From Eleusine coracana subsp. coracana (Eukaryota; Streptophyta; Magnoliopsida; Poales; Poaceae): 64,000 bases of DNA. Numbering within the stretch: position 1 is the stretch's first letter; each line of letters starts with the position of its first letter. The stretch spans positions 50,875,882 through 50,939,881 of the forward strand of contig CM064430.1 in the NCBI GenBank assembly GCA_032690845.1, written 5' to 3'. The notes beneath the pieces were generated by a model that was given only the letters and a program-made list of their open reading frames with translations, had not been told where the DNA came from and did not search any database. Position numbers and translations under genes: made by a program. Of this stretch, positions 52,893 through 64,000 are shown one piece after another.

Positions 52893-54370
52893 GGCTGAAA
52901 CACACTTCAAATATGGTGGCATTTGTCTACAAAACACCGCGCCCCATAAAATATGATTTCTAGGGAAACAACTGAGAGAAATGACTGTTCTGCCCTTCGG
53001 TCTAGTCAAATAAGAATGGGTGGGCCAGCCCGGCTTGGAATCCAAGTGTTGAATCGAGTAACTCATGCCGCCGCCGTTGATAGGAGAGAAATCTTGCCAT
53101 CGCCGCTGCGAGGGAGGGGAAAGATCTTGCCGCTGCCTTTGTGAGGGAGAGTAGAGTTCCTGCCCCTGCTGTTGTGAGATGTCGGGCATGAGCTCGTGGA
53201 ACTCATTGGCGTGGCACAAATCTCGGCCGACCTCGACTCTCATCCACGCTTTGCCTGTCATCGAGTGCCCGATGCATCCGGACCGGAGGTTGGCAGCAAC
53301 AACAGGTTGGGTAGCAGCAACATCCTTGTTGTTAGCAGCAGCATCTACTTGGTTGTTAATAACAATAGCAGCAGCATCAAGCTGGATACTACAAGCAGCA
53401 TTAGGGAAGCTAATAACAAAATCATCGTCAGGGCTGGTAGCAGCAGCATGGCTCGTCACAATTGAATTTTGTGTCTCAATGCATGGCTCCACAGCAACAC
53501 AGTTCTCTGTCTCAATGCATGGCTCCTCAACAATACAAGCTATTAGCTAGTGGCAGCTTCCTAATATCCCAATACATTTCGAATGCAGCAAGCAATGTGG
53601 AGTGACTGGAGTCACAATGTATTTCCTTGTATCTATATTCATTCTTGTCTCAAAAACTAACAGATATCTTACGGTCCTTATGTAAATTAATTTCTTCGCA
53701 CAATTCAGCATAGAAATCCATCCAACAAATCAAATCCTTGTCCCGTATCCATCTCACATCTCTGGTAACATTGAACTTGTACCTATCCTTCTCCCAATAA
53801 GCAGGAACACGAATTGAAACTCTGCAAGCCGAGCTAGGGTCCATTCTAAGCAAAGTCACTAGAAGAAGCGAAATAGGGGTAGCAGTTAATCTTTGAACAC
53901 AAAGGTCACAAGGAGACTACCGTCAACCAACAAGCAAGGGGATTCGTACTTACCCATGGGAACCCATGAGAGATTCAGCTTATTCACCGGTGACCCTGTG
54001 CTGGTTAGCCGCAGCCCACTACTTGTACCTCCTTGCGATGCCATTGGAGGTGCTTTAGGTCTCTATGGCCACCCTCCGACTCATGGAACCGACTGCAGGA
54101 CAAGTCGCCGGAGAGGGAGAATGTGCGAGCGAGCAATGTGGAGGCATGGTACGGTGGCGGGATACGTCCAAGTGGATAAGTCTAGGGTTTATGGTGGCCG
54201 TGTGCTCTGCTCCGGCTAAAATGAACGGGTTGGACTCCACCGTATGTAAAGTTCACGGGCACCAATTATCTTTTACAAAAGTTTCTCTTAACTGTTTCCT
54301 TGGAAATCATATTTTATGGGGTGTGGTGTGTTGTAGACAAATGCCACCATATTTGTAGTGTGTTTCAGCC
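52893..54370 (-). mobile_element. Mutator-like element with ~88-bp TIRs
   Basis: The left end (52893-52980) and the right end (54283-54370) are long inverted repeats that both start GGCTGAAACACACT and contain AAATATGGTGGCATTTGTCT and CCATAAAATATGATTTC, with about nine mismatches. TIRs this long are typical of Mutator-like elements. The flanks (GGGATAATC and ATAATTGAT) do not give a clean 9-bp TSD. Inside, minus-strand frames read SIRVPAYWEKDRYKF and DLICWMDFYAELCEEI, then after a gap EEPCIETENC/VEPCIETQNS repeats and an Ala/Asn-rich stretch. These may be the N-terminal part of a mudrA-type protein (inference). Zinc-finger and catalytic domains are absent, so the element is non-autonomous. Confidence 0.7.
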
Positions 54371-54980
54371 ATAATTGATTCTAGCGGTGTTGGTGACGAA
54401 GCAATGATTTCTTAGTATGCTGTAGATAAATTTGTCTTGTATAAACCACCTCATAAGTTATTTCGAGTTTGGGATGCCTACCCATAAATGTTTTTGCTGC
54501 AAATTAAACACACTAGTTGACACATGTATAATTAATTTTATATGTTTTTTTTATATAAATTTAAAAATAAACTAAGTTTAACGTTGTTAGAGATTTTTAG
54601 TGTAATTCCTATTATTTTCACAAAAAATGTATTTGAATTTTAAACTTTGTGAATCTCTGTTTAAACTTTAATTGAAATTTTTGCTACGTATTTTCTATAA
54701 AAAAATTATAAAGGTTACACTTTCAAAATTTTATGTATTTGATAAGAATATTAATATTAGCTATTCCAAATAAACAAAATTATATTAAATAAATTTAACA
54801 TGTATATATTGAGATGGTTTTTGAAACAAAGCTCGCTAGGTGGGTGAGGATTTGCAATCAAATGATTTATAATAAAAATCTCAGACTCCAAATGAATTAT
54901 GAGATGATTTTTGTATTTAATCCCAACATGAATCCTTAATTACATTCTGTTGAGATATACTATATACCTTCTGAGTGTAT
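54371..54980. other. AT-rich spacer, no gene
   Basis: Very AT-rich, without recognisable coding or repeat structure. It ends in TGTAT, the target duplication of the next element. Confidence 0.5.
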
Positions 54981-57900
54981 TGTCACAACCTCCTTGGACC
55001 GAAGTTCCCGAGGTGCTGATCAAACAGACACAAGATAATACAACAACCGACCAAGTTCAAATTACATGAAAAGAAGTATTATTTATTTTACATCAGAGTT
55101 TAAGTATTAAGTGTGATAGAAATATTACAAAGATCAGTTTTAAAAATAGTGGAAGATAACGTGATCAAGCGTCTATAATATCCAACTCAACGATAGAAGC
55201 AGTTGTGATAAATCCGAGCTCATACCGATTATCACAACAGTGGTTACTCAGCCTCTTAATGGGCTGACCATCCCTCTGGAATAGACATATCCCAAGAGAG
55301 TACACCCAAAGATAACTCATAAGCACCGACATGATTACCTGAAATAAATAAAACAACAACAAGGTAAATCCTGAGCAACTAAGCTAAGCAAGTCTTACCC
55401 GATAAGTATTAATAAGTCTAGACATGTATAGGCTCAGAGGAGTGTAAAAATAAATTTAATATCAATTGCAGCAGCAAAGCAGTATAAAAATTATCTGTAG
55501 AATCTATCTATGTAAACTAGCATATTGAAATATAAAGTGCAGCAAACAAATTAAAACTTAAATTAAGTATAATATATAACAAGTTTAGATTTACTAAAAC
55601 AACATCAATCTTCATACAAATATTATGTAATTTATTGTTATTAGTGAGGTTATTAAACTACGATGTGTGAACAAGTGATACTCATTACTACGAGAGACAA
55701 TCATTGCAATTGTTTTACACCATCTGGGAAAATCCAAAATACTCGACATACATATTATTTAAAAATACGTATGACAACTTTTCACAAAATTATAATACAT
55801 GTCGATTTGAATCTAAAACTCTCGAGTGGGCCGCCATTCCACACTACCTCGAGAATATGTCCACTCCTACTGGATCACATGACAAAGAGTTTTAAGTTAT
55901 CGTTCAACATACATATGAAAATGCTACATCAGTTTACTAGTTCCTATACTAGCATGTATTCGGTACTGTTCAATACTTGCTTAGGAGGGCCGACAACAAA
56001 CAGGTCCTAGGCCGAGACAAACAGGGCTACAACCTTGCAAGAAATATCCTTTGAAGGCATATGATCTTTGCCCTTTCATCTACGGGGTCTGTCCACGTCT
56101 TAAATTTTAGTTGTTGACACAAACGGACTATCACCTTGCGAGACAAAAACCTCATAGGTCCTTTGCCTTTGCCCTTTTCAAAACAGACCCATTTAGTCCA
56201 AAATTTAACCTTCTTACTTAACCATGTGACAACATCATTTCACAAAATATTCCATGTACCATAAACAATGTTGATCCTACAACTAAGCATAATAATTTCT
56301 CTATAAACTATCTATACCTGTATACCATGTCTAATTAAAAATAATATATTTTTAAGAAATACAAGTGGATTTCATTCAACTCCTAAACTTAATGCATAAT
56401 TCATCTATACATAATTAGCAATTTAATTACTGGAATATAATCAAATTAATACACGGGAATGTTCTGGGGCTTGCCTTGAGTCTCAACTACGGGGTCATAA
56501 CTGATATTAGAGTTTTTTTTTAGTAGAGAAGCCCGAAAAATCCTTCTAAAAATCTTTCTCGGAAGAGTTAACGTTTCCTACAATAATACCGACATGTCAA
56601 TATAAAGGAATACATAGAAAATGCAACAAAATATAATACACATAATAAATGATTACATCAATTAAAATTTATTCTTCAACATTGTTCTCGAAGCCATATG
56701 CTTCAGAGCTAGCAATTCTAATAATAATATTTCATAAAACAACTTTATTATTGTATTTAAATAAGGTTATTATGGCAAGAAGTGAAATTAATTCCTTTAA
56801 CAAAACTAAAAACATGCTATTGTATATGGGTGTTCTAATGATGATAGATATATGCGTGATCAACAAATTTGCTAAGTTTCACTAATATAGTATGAGCAAA
56901 ACAATAATAATATATTTAGCAAAGTTTCTAACTAAATAAATTATAGTAAAATATGAACAAAAGATATATTTCTAAAAATATTCATGATGATACATCATAC
57001 TAAGCATACTTTTTATGCACAAGTTCAAACCCTAAAAGCTTACATAAATTATTTTAATACAATTCTAAATATTTTAAAGATAAATTTATATATAATTATA
57101 TATCCAAAATTAGGATTAAATAAATATATTATAGACAGACCATGTCATGGTAAGTCTAAAACAATTTAATTTGCTATTTTATTAAGTATACAATTAAGTA
57201 TATGTAATTATTAAGCTTTACACTAAATAAATCATACATCAAAACTTTATATGCTAACCATGTGCAGCAACATACTCAGTGAATAGAAATAATGTCAAGG
57301 AAACCAAACAATTTTACTTTGCTATTTTAGGAGGTCTAAAATTCTAACTATAATGTTTACAAGTTTAGAGTATTTTCTCGATTTTCTTTTTAAACTTCGT
57401 TTTATTTACGAAACTGCCATTGGTCGTCTTCAACCTCAGTCCAGCGAGCTTGCGGCCAGAAACTTGGAAACTGCTATGGTTTCTTTGGAGGAATCTAAGG
57501 AATAAGGGTTCAGGGAGTTGCGTTATTGAGTAGTTCATACGCTTGAACAAAAATCAAGGATAGGAGGTCACCCACGAAGATGAATTTTACGTTAACGTCG
57601 AGATTGGTCAGAGGCGAGGTCGCCGGAGAATTTCTCCAAATACTCCCAGCTCAGCGCACTAATAACTTTGATATTAGTTGCGTTTGTAGAGGAGAGAGAG
57701 ACTCAGCTATTTGTGCTCTCAGCGCGGCCGGGGAAGCACTGAAGCAAGCGGAGCGCGAGGTCAAACCTCGGGTGGCGTTAATGGCGTATGGCAAAAAAGA
57801 ACTGAGAAGAGAGAGCGACTGAGAAGCCGAGGAGAGGCAAAATGGCCGAGGATGGAGGTGCCAGGGTCGAGGGACTCGGTTTCTAGCTGTCCCCGCGGTC

Positions 57901-58424
57901 GGGTCGCGCTGGCAAGGTCGGGCAGAGGTGGCGCTGTGCATGCCCATCGGGCCTGCCTGATGAGGAAGACAGCACGAAAACTTTTATTGGTGCCCCCTCG
58001 TTGATTTCTAAATTTACAAAACAGTCCCTAATTTGATTAAATTCAAATTAAAATATCAATCCTGCTTCAAAATTCATGCCAAATTGGGGGGATGTACTGT
58101 AAGATGTGTTAGTCCTTCTGGTAAAGAGCAGAAGTACAATTGGATTTCAATTTGATTTAAATATTTAGGGTATTTCAACTTTAAGAACAATTCTAGAAAT
58201 TTTTTTAAAATTATTTTATGACATACCCTATCACATATATTTTTGTTAGCACCTAGTTGTATAACAAAATTTGAAATTGCTTCACAACTTAGCCACATCC
58301 TGGTTTTATTCTAAATTTAAATAAATTTGAAATGCATTCAAATTTGAATGAAGTCTTACTAAACCAGAATTAAGTGCATTCATGTGATCAAAATAGTGTG
58401 GTGACACTGGGGTGGGGTGTCACA
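54981..58424. mobile_element. 3.4-kb LTR-like unit (probable giant solo LTR) with perfect 5-bp TSD
   Basis: It begins TGTCACAACC and ends GGGGTGTCACA, giving TG...CA termini and inverted TGTCACA/TGTGACA ends. TGTAT flanks both sides exactly (54976-54980 and 58425-58429). The interior is AT-rich on the left and GC-rich at about 57570-57950, with no gag, pol or transposase domain. No internal LTR pair is visible. LTRs of about 3 kb starting TGTGACA are known from Tat/Retrand-type gypsy elements of grasses (RIRE3/Retrosat-like; family knowledge), so a solo LTR, probably minus orientation, is the best reading. A non-autonomous element cannot be excluded. Confidence 0.65.
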
Positions 58425-58613
58425 TGTATAAACAGTTGACAACTAATGGGTCAAAAAGAAAGAAAGTCGACTGATCTGGCAAATTTGCACCGCGTGTTGA
58501 CAGTTGACACGCGTTTCTGCGCCCGCGAGCGAACGCTAACCCGCAACCCAAACGAATGGATTGGATGGCGTCTTTGATCTCCACCTCCGCGAGCGAACCC
58601 TAACACGCACCTT

Positions 58614-61600
58614 ATGGCCGGCCGCCGCCGCCATGGTCACCACCAAAGCGAGGACCGCCTGAGCGACGTTCCCGACGAGCTCCTCCACAAGATCCTCGCC
58701 CGCCTCCCATCCACATTCGAAGCCGCGCGCACCAGCGTCCTCTCCCGCCGCTGGCGCTACGTCTGAACCAACGTCCCGGCCCTTTCCTTCAGCTCGAGGC
58801 ACTCCTCGTCCTCGATCCTCAACGCCATCGACGCCGCCCTTGAGGCCAGTGCCTCCCCGACGTTGAGCCGCTTATCCATCTCCATCAACTGGAATCAAGG
58901 CGACCCAGCCGCGCGCTCTGCATCATGGCTGCGCTTCGCATCACAGCGCCTCAACGGCGAGCTCATCCTCACATTCACTGTGCCGTGGACGACCATGTTC
59001 CACCCCACCTTGTCACAAAGCGAAATTGCGGTGCCTGTTTGCGAGCGCGCGACGGCTATCCATCTGCAGCTGAAGCTGCAGCAGTGCCTCCGGTTGCCCA
59101 CTGACGACGGCGCGTTCACGGCGCTGGGCATCTTAACTATCTGTTGCTTTAGCGTCCATGTGGGTGAGCTTGAACGCCTCTTGTCCACACAGTGCCCACG
59201 TCTGCAGGAGCTCGTGCTGTCGGTGTCCATGCTCAACAATGCCCTCTCCATATGCTCCGAATCCCTCCAGCGGCTCAGGCTCGGCCGCGGAGGCAGCAGC
59301 ACTACTGGCTACATCACCGTGAACGCCCCGAGGCTTGCCTGGTTGGAGATGTCAAGGTCGTCAGTCTGGATCCAGAAAAGAAAAGAGGTGTACGGGGTGC
59401 ACATTGTTGCCCCAGAGCTCGCTGAGTTGATCTGTCATGATGCGTATTCTCAGTGCGACCATAACGTCACGAATCAGCCGTGCCTCCGGAAGCTTGAGGT
59501 GGACATGAATAAGGAGGCTCTGGTCTCAGGAAAGACGTCAACAGTACTGGAGCAGTTCGACTTCGTTGATGAGCTAGAACTGCATCTGACTCACCGGGTA
59601 ACACTAAAACACTAACCACTCTAATATATAAGAGATTGAGAGCATGCAGTATTTGTAAGGAAAACCTCTATAATTAGTTAATCTATACATTTCAGGAGGA
59701 ACAAGCGTATGAAGCCTTCATGGTGAACACGGCCAAACTTCTGCAGTGCAAAAGTTTGAAAATAACATTTCAAGCTTTTGGACCACAAGGCCACGCAGAG
59801 AGCGTTTTGCATCTTCTCAGAATATGTGTTGGCATGACAAAACTAAATATTCATTCGGTATGTATTTTAATTATTACACTAGGACTAGCTACTAATTGAT
59901 TTTTGTATACATACTAACAAAGTGTCCGTCCATTGCTACAGCCTTTAAAAAATACAACAATCATATAAGAATTCGTTTTTCTACATCTAACAACGCTTAA
60001 TTTGTGTTGCAAAGATTAATGATAGCAACACCACGTATAACAACACTTATCATTTGTGTTGTTGGGACGCTAGCAACACTTATTTGTCTATATAATACAT
60101 AGCTATGTTGCTATATGTCAGTCTTGTTGTTGTAATTAAATCACCAACCAAGTTTTATTTTCTCGTTAATTCATAGTAGAACAAATAACATTAATTGGAG
60201 TAAATTCATTGGAACAATTGTCATCTTGATAGATACATTCAGTTCACTACAACAAAAGAAAACACCATATATTGTGTTATATATGAATTCCTAATTGCAC
60301 TTCTTCATGTCTACATTAATACTATGTTACAAAATTTCCTAGTGCTCTATGGATAAGTCAATGTTGTACTGGCACTAATAGGAATGAATACTTCAAAATA
60401 TTAGAGCTTCGTTGGTATCTTATTTGGTACCACTTTTCAGATAAACGTAGTTCATAAAGAATATTTTTTTTCTAATCACTAATTGGATAGGCAAAACAAA
60501 AAATAAAAAAGAATCATTGTTTTATCTCCTTCCACAATTGTCTCGAATGAAAATTTGATGATACAAAACAGTTTTGCATGAACTGAAAACCCAATCCAGC
60601 TTAAGATTGATTCCCACCATAGGAGCAGAATCATGCCTGCAAATGATAACAAATAATATATGTTATGTAAAATATGGAATGAATAAAACACATACAAAGC
60701 AAATAAGTATTCATTTCTTCTTCAATAAACTTGACCACGAATTTGTTCAACAGCTACACACGAATTTGTTTGTCCAGATTTTAATAAAAAAATACTACTA
60801 ATATAGTATATATGCATCATTGTTGTTATATATGGTAGCATAATTCCTATGTTCATATTTAATCCCAACTGTTCTATGATGGAGAAAACAAATTATTCCA
60901 ACTCTGAAAAAGTAGTTTCAGCTTGTGAAAATCTATGTTCCATAAGAGAGGACAGGGTAGGAGAAAAGAATAACATTTGAAAAAAAAAGGAGATGATACA
61001 ACCCACGTAGTACAGAAAAGTGGTGTCCGATCCCAATAGGCCCAGTAGGAACACACATACATTGTCTTCCTCCTCTAGACGTTCTATTTTTTTTTTTGTC
61101 TCCTCTCTGATCTAGCGTACCATCATTCGATCCGGCACCAGGATAGGCGATCTCTCCATTAGACATGCAAAACAGAGTCCTTCTGCTATTCACATACTAT
61201 TTGTAGCTTTTTTTTGTTCGGCTAATTGCTTCATGAGGATGTCAAGGTAATAATGTTTGGCTAGACCGCTAGATGCAATGTTGTGGTAACCATTTGGAGC
61301 AGCTCCGCCCGGTGCATGGACTTCTGTTTAGAGCCGCAGCTAGAGCCGCATTCACATGAAAACACATCTAACTAAAGCAATACTAAATTATGAGTCCGAT
61401 TGTGTAAATTACAGAGGAAGAGAAGATAAATTTACGAGTTCGACTGTGTTTGGAACTTTTGGCAGAACAACCACCAATATGTGCGGAGAAGTTCATGATC
61501 AATGCCAAAAGCAGCACCAAAACCACTAATATGTTCGCTAGCTGAAACCAAACCATGTACGTGCTTATTTTTTGTGCCTTTTCTTTTGCTTACGGTGGTT

Positions 61601-62948
61601 TGGTGTTTCGTGTATGTCCAATGCCAAAACCAACGCAAAAACACGCGGCAGTCGGACTCATCTAAATTATTAAGGAGTAGAGATTTTGGAGAATGATCTC
61701 TCTAACTATTTGTGATTACAACATATATCTTTTTTCTTTCACATGCGTGCTTTGTGTTGATTTAAAAAATGTGGGTCACATCTTTTGCCAAGTTTATACT
61801 TCTTTCACCATCATAAATTTTGGTCAAATCCAGAAACAGCTGTCCTAAAGGTCTTACTAAATGTGTATAGTACTGTATTTTAAAAGTATCATGTATAAGA
61901 TCTTCACCAGTATTTTTTAACTGTGAACTGATTGTAACATATACCACCTCGTCATATTTTTATGCCTTTTTTTTGTATATAGGACACTGTAAAAATATGA
62001 TTTTGTCTGTATCAAAACACAAGTTTCATTTTATCTCCTCGATACTGAAATTGTTGTGTTTGTCCATGGCACAATAGCAGCAGGAGAGTGAGTCATTATC
62101 AATAATTTTATAAAACATACAAAATATATTATAGTTTAAATAAAGTGATAAAGGTACATTGCTATATTTTTTATCCATATGCTTTTGTTATGGATTTTTG
62201 TTTGACTATTTTAGTAAATTTTCAACAAAAAGGATAATTGGTATTCAAAGCAAACTATGCAAACCATTAAGAAAAAACTTTTTATAAAAAACCCCAACCG
62301 TGTGGAGTACTGTAATGCATTTTGATGTTCAATGTCAAGTTATCATGTATTGTGTACAGCAAGATAAAAGTTTTGAAAGTAGTCATTTCCTCTACTACTG
62401 TGTGTTTTGGAACAAATCACAACTTTACAATATCCAGGAGACAAAAACGAATTTTTAAAGTGCGATACAGACAAAACCATTGTTCTTCTTTAGTGGTCTG
62501 TAGACAAAAATCCCCTTTTCAATTAAATTATTTTGGACCCTATACCTTCTAGAATTTGTTTTAATATTAATGCTGCCATCGTCACCTGATTTTGTTTTCA
62601 GCCAAGCTGTCATTTCATGCACGGTGACGAACCAGAAGAGTACCATATGGTGATCTGGCCACAAATGGCGTTGCCTTGGATACGCTTGAAGAAGTGGAGT
62701 TTAGCTTCCTCAAAGTGGGAAACCACGAGATGGGCTTGATGAGGCTGCTGCTGACAAGGTGTGGCGCGGCGGTCGTGACGAGAGTGGTCATACACACGAC
62801 ACATGGATCACAAAACAATCCCTCAGTAATAAGCAAAACGACGTGCAAGATGATCACAAACTTCTGCCATCCAGAAACAAGGATCGAGGTCTACGGGTAC
62901 TCGCGCAGAAGCAGCTACGAGCTCGTCTGGACGCGTAACATGGTCTAG
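58614..62948 (+). pseudogene. F-box/LRR (FBD-type) gene, inactivated
   Basis: Exons 58614-59597, 59696-59857 and 62602-62948 follow GT-AG boundaries. From the ATG at 58614 the frame starts MAGRRRHGHH, then an F-box (EDRLSDVPDELLHKILARLP; VLSRRWRYV) that runs into TGA at 58764-58766, where relatives have Trp (W in RRWRHVW). The frame then continues through leucine-rich segments (LQLKLQQCLRL; CPRLQELVLSVS; APRLAWLEMS; PCLRKLEVDM). Exon 2 contains TAKLLQCKSLKITFQAFGP. Exon 3 has the FBD-like part (LDTLEEVEFSFLKVGNHEMG; RIEVYGYSRRSSYELV), but its start is in a different frame, and its length of 347 bp is not a multiple of three, so a frameshift lies near 62650. Intron 2 is 2.7 kb of TE-like DNA. 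This family is distinct from the F-box genes at 38-50 kb. Confidence 0.82.
59925..62550. other. TE-rich intron 2 of the F-box/LRR pseudogene
   Basis: It opens with CTAACAAAGTGTCCGTCCA, the repeat end also seen at 24.03 and 50.43 kb. The rest is AT-rich with short, unrecognised ORFs. The unusual size compared with the 98-bp intron 1 points to insertions. Confidence 0.5.
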
Positions 62949-63678
62949 CAAAAAAAGGGGAGCAGGCCGACTGTGCTTATAGTTTGTCTTCACAAATCAG
63001 ATGTCTTGTGGATTTTTCGTTTGGAATAATTTATAGTTGAATCCAAGGGTGTGTATATAATAATAATAATAATAATATAAGTTTTGGGTATATTTGTTTT
63101 GACCAAAAAAAAATTGGCTGATTATTGAGCAACCGAAGCAGAATATCTGGCATAATTCCCATCAGCCCAAAATTGAGCAGCCACTGGACGTGCGTTGTTT
63201 CTTACTATTAGCAACTAGCATATGACCATGACCTAGTTGTAGCGATTGTGTGATATAGCGCCGTACTCCTTTTATTTTTTTCACAATGTGTATATGTGCT
63301 GAATCTTATGACGTCGCCTCCGTAACCTTTTAATGTAGCGTGTTTAATAGTGACCTCCAACTCCGCAAACGAACCTTGAAAATCTACTACTGTAACTTGC
63401 AGCCCAATCGTCCGGATTCAGTCACGCACGCCGCCCTCTAGGCCTATGCGATGCCCCTGACGTCCGCGCGGTTCATGCATTTCACAAATCCTTTTAACCC
63501 TTGGCTGATGGATGAACATCCAATGGCTGTTGTTGTCCCATTCATGATTCATGTTTTTGGTTCTGTCGTTCAAATCCGTGACCTAATAATCTTCCTGTAT
63601 GAGCAAGCCCTGTTTGTACTCCAACCCGACATGGGCGCCGCCAGCCGTGGCCGTGGTCCTCCTTGCGGCAATGGAGTG
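62949..63678. other. Intergenic DNA with TAA repeat and possible truncated gene start
   Basis: (TAA)n lies at about 63058-63077. At 63631-63678 a plus-strand frame reads MGAASRGRGPPCGNG before the copia LTR begins. This resembles the charged leader of F-box/LRR proteins such as the neighbour at 58614, but it is too short to assign. Confidence 0.35.
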
Positions 63679-64000
63679 TGTTAAAGATAGAAGTCTATCT
63701 CTAGTCAGGATAGGATTTTTCTATGTTTCCTTGAGAGCTACGTCTCCAAGATGTGCGCGATCAGGTAGATCACCAAGATGTGCGCGATCAAGTAGATCAC
63801 GATTGTAATATCCTATATACAAACGTACATATATACAACAGGCCGTGACCCTATTTGGGGTACGCCGTACCAATTCATTCTACATGGTAACAGAGCCAAG
63901 GAATTTTCTTTGACGATGTCTCTCTCGTCTTCCTCCTCCACCACCTCCGCCGCCATCTCAAGCTCCTCCTCATCTACGACCTTTGCCCCTATCCCGATCC
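63679..64000 (+). mobile_element. Ty1/copia element: short 5' LTR, primer site and gag start
   Basis: The LTR runs from TGTTAAAGAT (63679) to ATTCTACA (63884), about 206 bp with TG...CA ends. It is followed directly by TGGTAACAGAGCCA, one mismatch from the usual initiator tRNA-Met primer site. Inside the LTR a 27-bp unit, CCAAGATGTGCGCGATCA plus GTAGATCA, is repeated in tandem (about 63748-63800). An ATG at 63916 opens a Ser/Thr-rich frame (MSLSSSSSTTSAA) to the window edge, the typical start of a copia gag. The remainder lies outside the window. Confidence 0.82.

Noticed and set aside
52845..53492. 215-codon minus-strand ORF as an independent gene
   Set aside because: It begins with GTG, runs through one TIR of the Mutator-like element, and its upstream frame stays open; it is element sequence.
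55663..58004. Short ORFs inside the 3.4-kb LTR-like unit
   Set aside because: They are AT-rich or GC-rich chance frames with no retroelement or host domain.

Overview
The window is nuclear DNA from a plant, almost certainly a grass (Poaceae). The evidence is several intron-bearing genes with GT-AG splice sites and GC-rich first exons, many Stowaway- and Tourist-type MITEs, nested LTR retrotransposons, LINE, hAT, Harbinger and Mutator-like DNA, and an expanded F-box gene family typical of cereals. I saw no operon, CRISPR array, rRNA gene or tRNA gene. The species cannot be named from sequence alone.

Layout. 1-8.2 kb: the 5' LTR of a gypsy-type element running off the left edge, a Harbinger ORF1 relic, a plus-strand F-box fragment (about 3.6-4.1 kb), several MITEs and a larger element with Tourist-like ends (6.47-7.77 kb). 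9.4-14.5 kb, minus strand: an intact 11-coding-exon gene for V-ATPase subunit H, 452 aa by my exon chain. 15.4-16.8 kb, minus: an intact four-exon bHLH transcription factor, 229 aa. 17.5-25.8 kb: a 5'-truncated LINE, a hAT fragment, and a long LTR-like repeat (copy A) that itself carries a solo LTR with a perfect TSD. 25.8-29.1 kb: a complete but broken hAT element with TIRs and an 8-bp TSD.

29.9-36.7 kb, plus: a probable three-exon gene (196 aa, function unknown). Its 6.1-kb first intron holds a broken copia element inserted in a Harbinger transposase. 38.8-49.96 kb, minus: an F-box cluster with two intact ORFs and one copy broken by two frameshifts, separated by a minisatellite, a LINE RT fragment and LTR-like copy B. 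50.2-52.4 kb, plus: a four-exon organelle-type RRM protein (123 aa), divergent from the neighbouring F-box gene with only 230 bp between the two start codons. 52.9-54.4 kb: a Mutator-like element with about 88-bp TIRs. 54.98-58.42 kb: a 3.4-kb LTR-like unit with a perfect 5-bp TSD. 58.6-62.9 kb, plus: an F-box/LRR/FBD-type pseudogene (nonsense codon plus frameshift). The right edge is a copia LTR, primer-binding site and gag start.

The genes are independent, separately transcribed plant loci. The most informative observations are the TE-filled intron with matching splice phases, the in-frame loss of an aromatic residue in the RRM RNP1 motif, the nested and TSD-bounded LTR units, and the layered decay of the F-box families. 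I found no convincing undescribed multi-gene system. All exon models are by eye from splice signals and family knowledge; no search was run.
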